From positions 1-8,773 of the forward strand of contig DATKYN010000067.1 of assembly GCA_035528435.1 (NCBI GenBank): 8,773 bases of DNA. Direction: 5' to 3'. Origin of the DNA: SG8-40 sp035528435. GTDB taxonomy: Bacteria > Pseudomonadota > Gammaproteobacteria > Burkholderiales > Eutrophovitaceae. The number at the start of each line of letters is the position of its first letter. The stretch's first letter is position 1. The notes beneath the pieces were generated by a model. That model ran no database searches and was not told the origin of the DNA. It was given only the letters and a program-made list of their open reading frames with translations. The translations under genes and the position numbers were made by a program. Shown one piece after another: positions 5,980-8,773 of this stretch.

Positions 5980-7575
5980 TTAGAATCCTACCGCCTGGCC
6001 ATCGCGTCGCGGCTCCGATGCAGCGGCGTATCCCGATTCGAGCTTTCGTATCAACTGCGCAGCCCCAAATTCCTGGCTGCCGTACGGTCTTGCCACCACC
6101 TTGTGCCCCAACTCTGCGAGACGACTCAAGGTTTCCTCGCCATAGCTTTGCTCGATCAACAGGGATTGGTCATAGGACACCTTCCAGCGTGGCGCATCGG
6201 CGGCCGCTTGTGGATTCTGATTGTAGTCCGCGGTCCTAACCAGCATCTGCAAATGTCCCTGGGCCTGCACGTCGGCACCCATGACACCGAAACTCATGAA
6301 CGGGTCCGACCCCTGTGTCACGAATCCTGGAATGATGGTGTGGAACGGGCGTTTTGCGCTCCCGACGCAATTGGGATGATCTGCTTGCAGGTTGAAGGCC
6401 GCACCGCGATTCTGCATGCTGATACCGGTTTCCGGAACGACGACACCGGAACCAAAACCCATGTAGTTCGACTGAATAAACGAGACCATCATGCCGGAGG
6501 CATCGGCGGCAGTGAGATAGACCGTCTCTGATTGGCTCGGCTGTCCGTGCGTGTACGCAATCGCCTTCCCGGGATCGATCAGGGCGGCGCGTTTGCGAAG
6601 GTAGGTTTTGTCCAGTAGTTGCGAAACGGCAAGATCCATTGAGGCCGGATCGCTGACGTAGCGATAGACGTCAGACAGCGCAAGTTTCATCGATTCAACT
6701 TGTAAGTGAACCATTGCAGCTGAATCCAGCTCTATCCCGCCAAGCTCAAATTGATCGAGAATGCCGCATGCCATCAGAGCGGCAATACCCTGGCCGTTTG
6801 GCGGTATTTCATGCAAGGTGAGTGCCCGGTAATCGGTGCACACCGGCGTGACCCAGTCAGCGCGATGTGATGCCAGATCCTCTTTCGTCATGGCCCCGCC
6901 GTGGCGCGCACTGTCCGCGGCGATCTGTTCGGCTAGATCTCCACGATAGAACGCATCGCCTTGCGTGGCGGCAATCTTTCGCAGCGTGCTCGCATGATCG
7001 GGCAGGCAGACGCGTTCCCCAACAGCGGGAACCCTCCCTCCCGGGAGAAAAGTCCCGGCAAATCCTGGTTGCCCCTTCAGTCGCGGTGCCTGGTTCTGCC
7101 ATTGGTCGGCGACAACCGGGGACAATGCAAAGCCGTTTTCGGCATACTCGATTGCCGGTTCAAACAATTCCGCGAAAGACAGTTTGCCAAAACGCTCTGA
7201 CAAACTGACCCAGGCCGAGACGGCACCTGGAACCGTGACGCAATCCCATCCTTCCGTTGGCATGCTATTGCGGCCGTTAAAGCGCGCCAGGTTCCATGCC
7301 CTGGGTGACCGGCCGGACGCGTTCAGTCCATAGAGGCTGTCTCCATCGCAAACAATGGCAAACGCATCCGAACCGATGCCGTTCATGGTCGGCTCAACGA
7401 CAGTGAGTGCGATAGCGGTGGCGACTGCTGCGTCCACTGCGTTGCCCCCTCTTAGCAACATGCGCAAACCAGCCTGCGCTGCAAGTGGCTGCGATGTGGC
7501 GACGGCGTTGCCTGCCAGAACCGGGCTGCGTCGCGACGGATACGGGGTGTGCCAGTCAATTGGAAGCATGTTCAT
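5980..7575 (-). CDS. Gamma-glutamyltransferase-family protein (Ntn hydrolase), cytoplasmic type
   Basis: GGT-family proteins are made as one chain that cuts itself before a conserved Thr, which becomes the N-terminal nucleophile of the small subunit. They transfer or hydrolyse gamma-glutamyl groups or related amides. Counting from ATG 7575 (531 residues), the large-subunit part has GGNAVDAAVATAIALTVVEP (about 43-62). The self-cleavage site is in SETVYL with nucleophile T351, and a QSNYMGFGSGVVVP block (about 368-381) and QNRGAAF (388-394) follow. No signal peptide is seen, unlike periplasmic E. coli GGT. Where E. coli has PLSSM at the oxyanion hole, this has PFHTI, as I recall for the YwrD/acylase-like branch, so glutathione need not be its substrate. 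The frame stays open to an ATG at 7638 (21 more residues). ATG 7575 or 7569 is preferred because family homology starts at PYPSRRSP. No Shine-Dalgarno sequence precedes either. Confidence 0.85.
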   Translation of the reverse strand: MNMLPIDWHTPYPSRRSPVLAGNAVATSQPLAAQAGLRMLLRGGNAVDAAVATAIALTVVEPTMNGIGSDAFAIVCDGDSLYGLNASGRSPRAWNLARFNGRNSMPTEGWDCVTVPGAVSAWVSLSERFGKLSFAELFEPAIEYAENGFALSPVVADQWQNQAPRLKGQPGFAGTFLPGGRVPAVGERVCLPDHASTLRKIAATQGDAFYRGDLAEQIAADSARHGGAMTKEDLASHRADWVTPVCTDYRALTLHEIPPNGQGIAALMACGILDQFELGGIELDSAAMVHLQVESMKLALSDVYRYVSDPASMDLAVSQLLDKTYLRKRAALIDPGKAIAYTHGQPSQSETVYLTAADASGMMVSFIQSNYMGFGSGVVVPETGISMQNRGAAFNLQADHPNCVGSAKRPFHTIIPGFVTQGSDPFMSFGVMGADVQAQGHLQMLVRTADYNQNPQAAADAPRWKVSYDQSLLIEQSYGEETLSRLAELGHKVVARPYGSQEFGAAQLIRKLESGYAAASEPRRDGQAVGF

Positions 7576-7594
7576 GAGTTGTGGGGGAGCCTGG

Positions 7595-7624
7595 TGATAA
7601 CGGATTGTGGCAAACCGGGTGCAA
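7595..7624 (-). promoter_or_regulatory. Possible promoter of the GGT-like gene
   Basis: Reading the minus strand, TTGCAC (7624-7619) and TTATCA (7600-7595) are separated by 18 bases. This would give a leader of only about 13 bases before ATG 7575, in line with the missing Shine-Dalgarno sequence. It would also exclude the upstream ATG at 7638. Both boxes are imperfect. Confidence 0.3.
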
Positions 7625-7644
7625 GCAGTCCTGACCATACAGAA

Positions 7645-7662
7645 CCGTCCGCAAACGGACAG
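7645..7662 (-). repeat. Short hairpin between the DUF1223 and GGT-like genes
   Basis: On the minus strand CTGTCCG (7662-7656), loop TTTG and CGGACGG (7651-7645) form a 7-pair stem with one G-U pair; five central pairs are perfect. The tail GGTTCTGT is not a good T-run, so it is at best a weak terminator after the DUF1223 gene or an RNA-stability element between two cotranscribed genes. Confidence 0.35.
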
Positions 7663-7695
7663 TTTACCGTTTTCGCGGCTTAATCCCTGAGCGGG

Positions 7696-8604
7696 CTAGT
7701 GATTCGCGTTGACGAGGATCGTCCCGGGGGAATCCGCACTCGACATGCTGGTGCAAAGGGGCACGGTCATGGCTTGCAGGCTTTGTCCTGAACTGGCGTT
7801 CTCCGCAAAGACTGCCAGGCCGATAGAGGAGGCGTCACCGTATGCGCTCAGATCGAACTCCAGTTCGTGTTCGAGCGATTTCCCGGGCGCCACCAGCACA
7901 GGGCCTCCAAGTTCACGAACAACGAACTCGTGGTAAAGCTTCTTGCCGGCGTTCTCTCCGGCCTTGATTTCGCTGTTCAGGCCATTCTCGAACAATGCCA
8001 CGAACAGATGAGCGTGGCTGGCATCGCGGTTGGCGGCGTGCAAGGAGACGCGAACACGGTTTGCTTCCCGTGCTTGCGCCAGCGTGATGCTGATTTTGGC
8101 CTTGCCTGCGTTGATATCTCGCAATTTTTCCGCGAGCCCGTCTTTTTTCCACGGACGACGGAAATCCCGGCCATTCAGCACGAATTGCGGGGTGTAGATA
8201 AAAGAGGCCTGATTGCGGGTCGCCAGCAAACGTTGCCGCTGTGAAAATTCGGGCTGCGCGAACCGGTCTTTCCAGCCGATGTAATCCCAGTAGTCGACAT
8301 GAAACGCCAACGGGACCACCTGATTCGTCCCGGTTCCGCGATCCTGAAGCCCGTTTAGCCAGCGATCAGCGGGTGGGCAACTGTTGCAACCCTGGGAGGT
8401 ATAGAGTTCGAGCAAGGCAACGCGGTGTTCGCTGCTCATGGCGACGCACTGTGCGGAGTGTGCTGGTGAAAGAAATACCGTGGTCAGAAGGAGGGCGAAG
8501 CCACAAACGCTCCGCCATAAACCGCCTTGCAGAAAACGGATCGGCGGGAGGAGTTTGCTATGATGTCGCTTTGGCACGCGGAACAATAGACGTTGTACTT
8601 GCAT
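7696..8604 (-). CDS. Exported DUF1223 (thioredoxin-like) protein
   Basis: The body matches DUF1223, a family with a thioredoxin-like fold and no settled function. Numbered from ATG 8604 (302 residues), it has VALLELYTSQGCNSCPPAD (62-80) with the cysteine pair C73-N-S-C76 in a CxxC arrangement, AFHVDYWDYIGWKDRF (100-115), and YTPQFVLNGRDF (137-148). A hydrophobic stretch CGFALLLTTVFLSPAHSA (34-51) just before this core looks like a signal peptide cleaved near AHS-AQC, so the protein probably acts in the periplasm. The start is uncertain. In-frame ATGs exist at 8712, 8655 and 8604, and GTG at 8577, none with a well-spaced Shine-Dalgarno sequence. I chose 8604 because it gives the shortest ATG-started signal region and leaves room for the divergent ORF. 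The GGT-like gene follows on the same strand and could be cotranscribed. A redox role is plausible but unproven. Confidence 0.8.
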   Translation of the reverse strand: MQVQRLLFRVPKRHHSKLLPPIRFLQGGLWRSVCGFALLLTTVFLSPAHSAQCVAMSSEHRVALLELYTSQGCNSCPPADRWLNGLQDRGTGTNQVVPLAFHVDYWDYIGWKDRFAQPEFSQRQRLLATRNQASFIYTPQFVLNGRDFRRPWKKDGLAEKLRDINAGKAKISITLAQAREANRVRVSLHAANRDASHAHLFVALFENGLNSEIKAGENAGKKLYHEFVVRELGGPVLVAPGKSLEHELEFDLSAYGDASSIGLAVFAENASSGQSLQAMTVPLCTSMSSADSPGTILVNANH

Positions 8605-8680
8605 TTTGGCGGCAGAGGCGTTTCCGGCAGACAGTCGGGGTGTTTTTCTTTCCATAATTCGGTACGCGTCAGGTCGATCG

Positions 8681-8773
8681 ATGGATGTAGGCTCAATGCA
8701 GGACGGTTGCATGCCTCCCAGCGATGTCGACCAGGATTCTGAAGCCGCAGTCTCCTCACTCAGCGCAACTTCA
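8681..8773 (+). CDS. Unidentified protein, N-terminal fragment (runs off the window)
   Basis: An ATG at 8681 opens a frame of 31 codons with no stop before the window edge; the product begins MDVGSMQDGCMPPSDVDQDS and continues EAAVSSLSATS. In-frame ATGs also occur at 8696 and 8711; the last has AGGA seven bases upstream, while 8681 has AGG at the same distance. A CATAAT at 8653-8658 could be a -10 element, with no good -35. The low-complexity Ser/Ala/Asp-rich start shows no motif I recognise. The evidence is the open frame, a plausible ribosome-binding site and the divergent placement next to the DUF1223 gene; it is too short to exclude chance. Confidence 0.4.
   Translation, partial: MDVGSMQDGCMPPSDVDQDSEAAVSSLSATS

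Noticed and set aside
5926..6531. A 201-codon open frame on the plus strand opposite the GGT-like gene
   Set aside because: It is the reverse-strand shadow of conserved small-subunit sequence of the GGT-like protein, has no ribosome-binding site or recognisable domain, and begins in the convergent gap by chance.
5980..7575. Calling the GGT-like protein periplasmic glutathione hydrolase (ggt)
   Set aside because: No signal peptide is visible and the oxyanion-hole motif differs from that of characterised glutathione-active enzymes.
8241..8657. A 138-codon plus-strand frame opposite the DUF1223 gene
   Set aside because: Covers the conserved CxxC region of DUF1223 in antisense, has an Arg/Ser-rich product typical of shadow frames, and ends before the plausible plus-strand gene at 8681.
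1..8773. A hidden defence system, CRISPR array, mobile element or tRNA gene
   Set aside because: No direct-repeat arrays, terminal inverted repeats with a transposase, integrase, toxin-antitoxin pair or tRNA-like cloverleaf was seen. Coding density is high, and every gap longer than about 100 bases is accounted for by promoters, hairpins or terminators.

Overview
The window looks like chromosomal DNA of a proteobacterium, most likely a gammaproteobacterium, of moderately high GC content. The assignment rests on the order infB-rbfA-truB-rpsO-pnp, on protein sequences close to the E. coli homologues by eye, and on a TTG-initiated pnp. No taxonomic search was possible.

Positions 1-4060 (plus strand) form a translation and RNA-maintenance cluster. 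It holds the last 28 codons of infB (initiation factor IF-2), rbfA (30S maturation factor), truB (tRNA pseudouridine-55 synthase), rpsO (ribosomal protein S15) and pnp (polynucleotide phosphorylase). A good sigma-70-type promoter lies directly before rpsO. Two perfect inverted repeats lie between rpsO and pnp, where E. coli has a terminator and an RNase III-processed autoregulatory leader. A strong intrinsic terminator closes the cluster after pnp. Three of the four complete genes (rbfA, truB, pnp) appear to start at TTG.

Positions 4160-5883 (plus strand) hold a single gene with its own -10 element. It encodes a three-domain thiamine-diphosphate enzyme of the acetolactate-synthase-like superfamily. 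There is no regulatory-subunit gene beside it, and Asp occupies the position where the family normally has its cofactor-activating Glu.

Positions 5980-8604 (minus strand, convergent with the TPP enzyme) hold two genes in tandem. The upstream one (7696-8604) encodes an exported DUF1223 protein with a CxxC motif. The downstream one (5980-7575) encodes a gamma-glutamyltransferase-family Ntn hydrolase without a visible signal peptide. Their substrates cannot be read from the sequence. An open reading frame on the plus strand, divergent from the DUF1223 gene, runs off the right edge.

I see no tRNA, rRNA, CRISPR array, insertion sequence, phage gene or recognisable defence system. Most of the window is conserved housekeeping sequence. 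The points worth a second look are the Glu-to-Asp change in the TPP enzyme, the rpsO-pnp leader structures, the run of TTG starts, and the uncharacterised GGT-like/DUF1223 pair.
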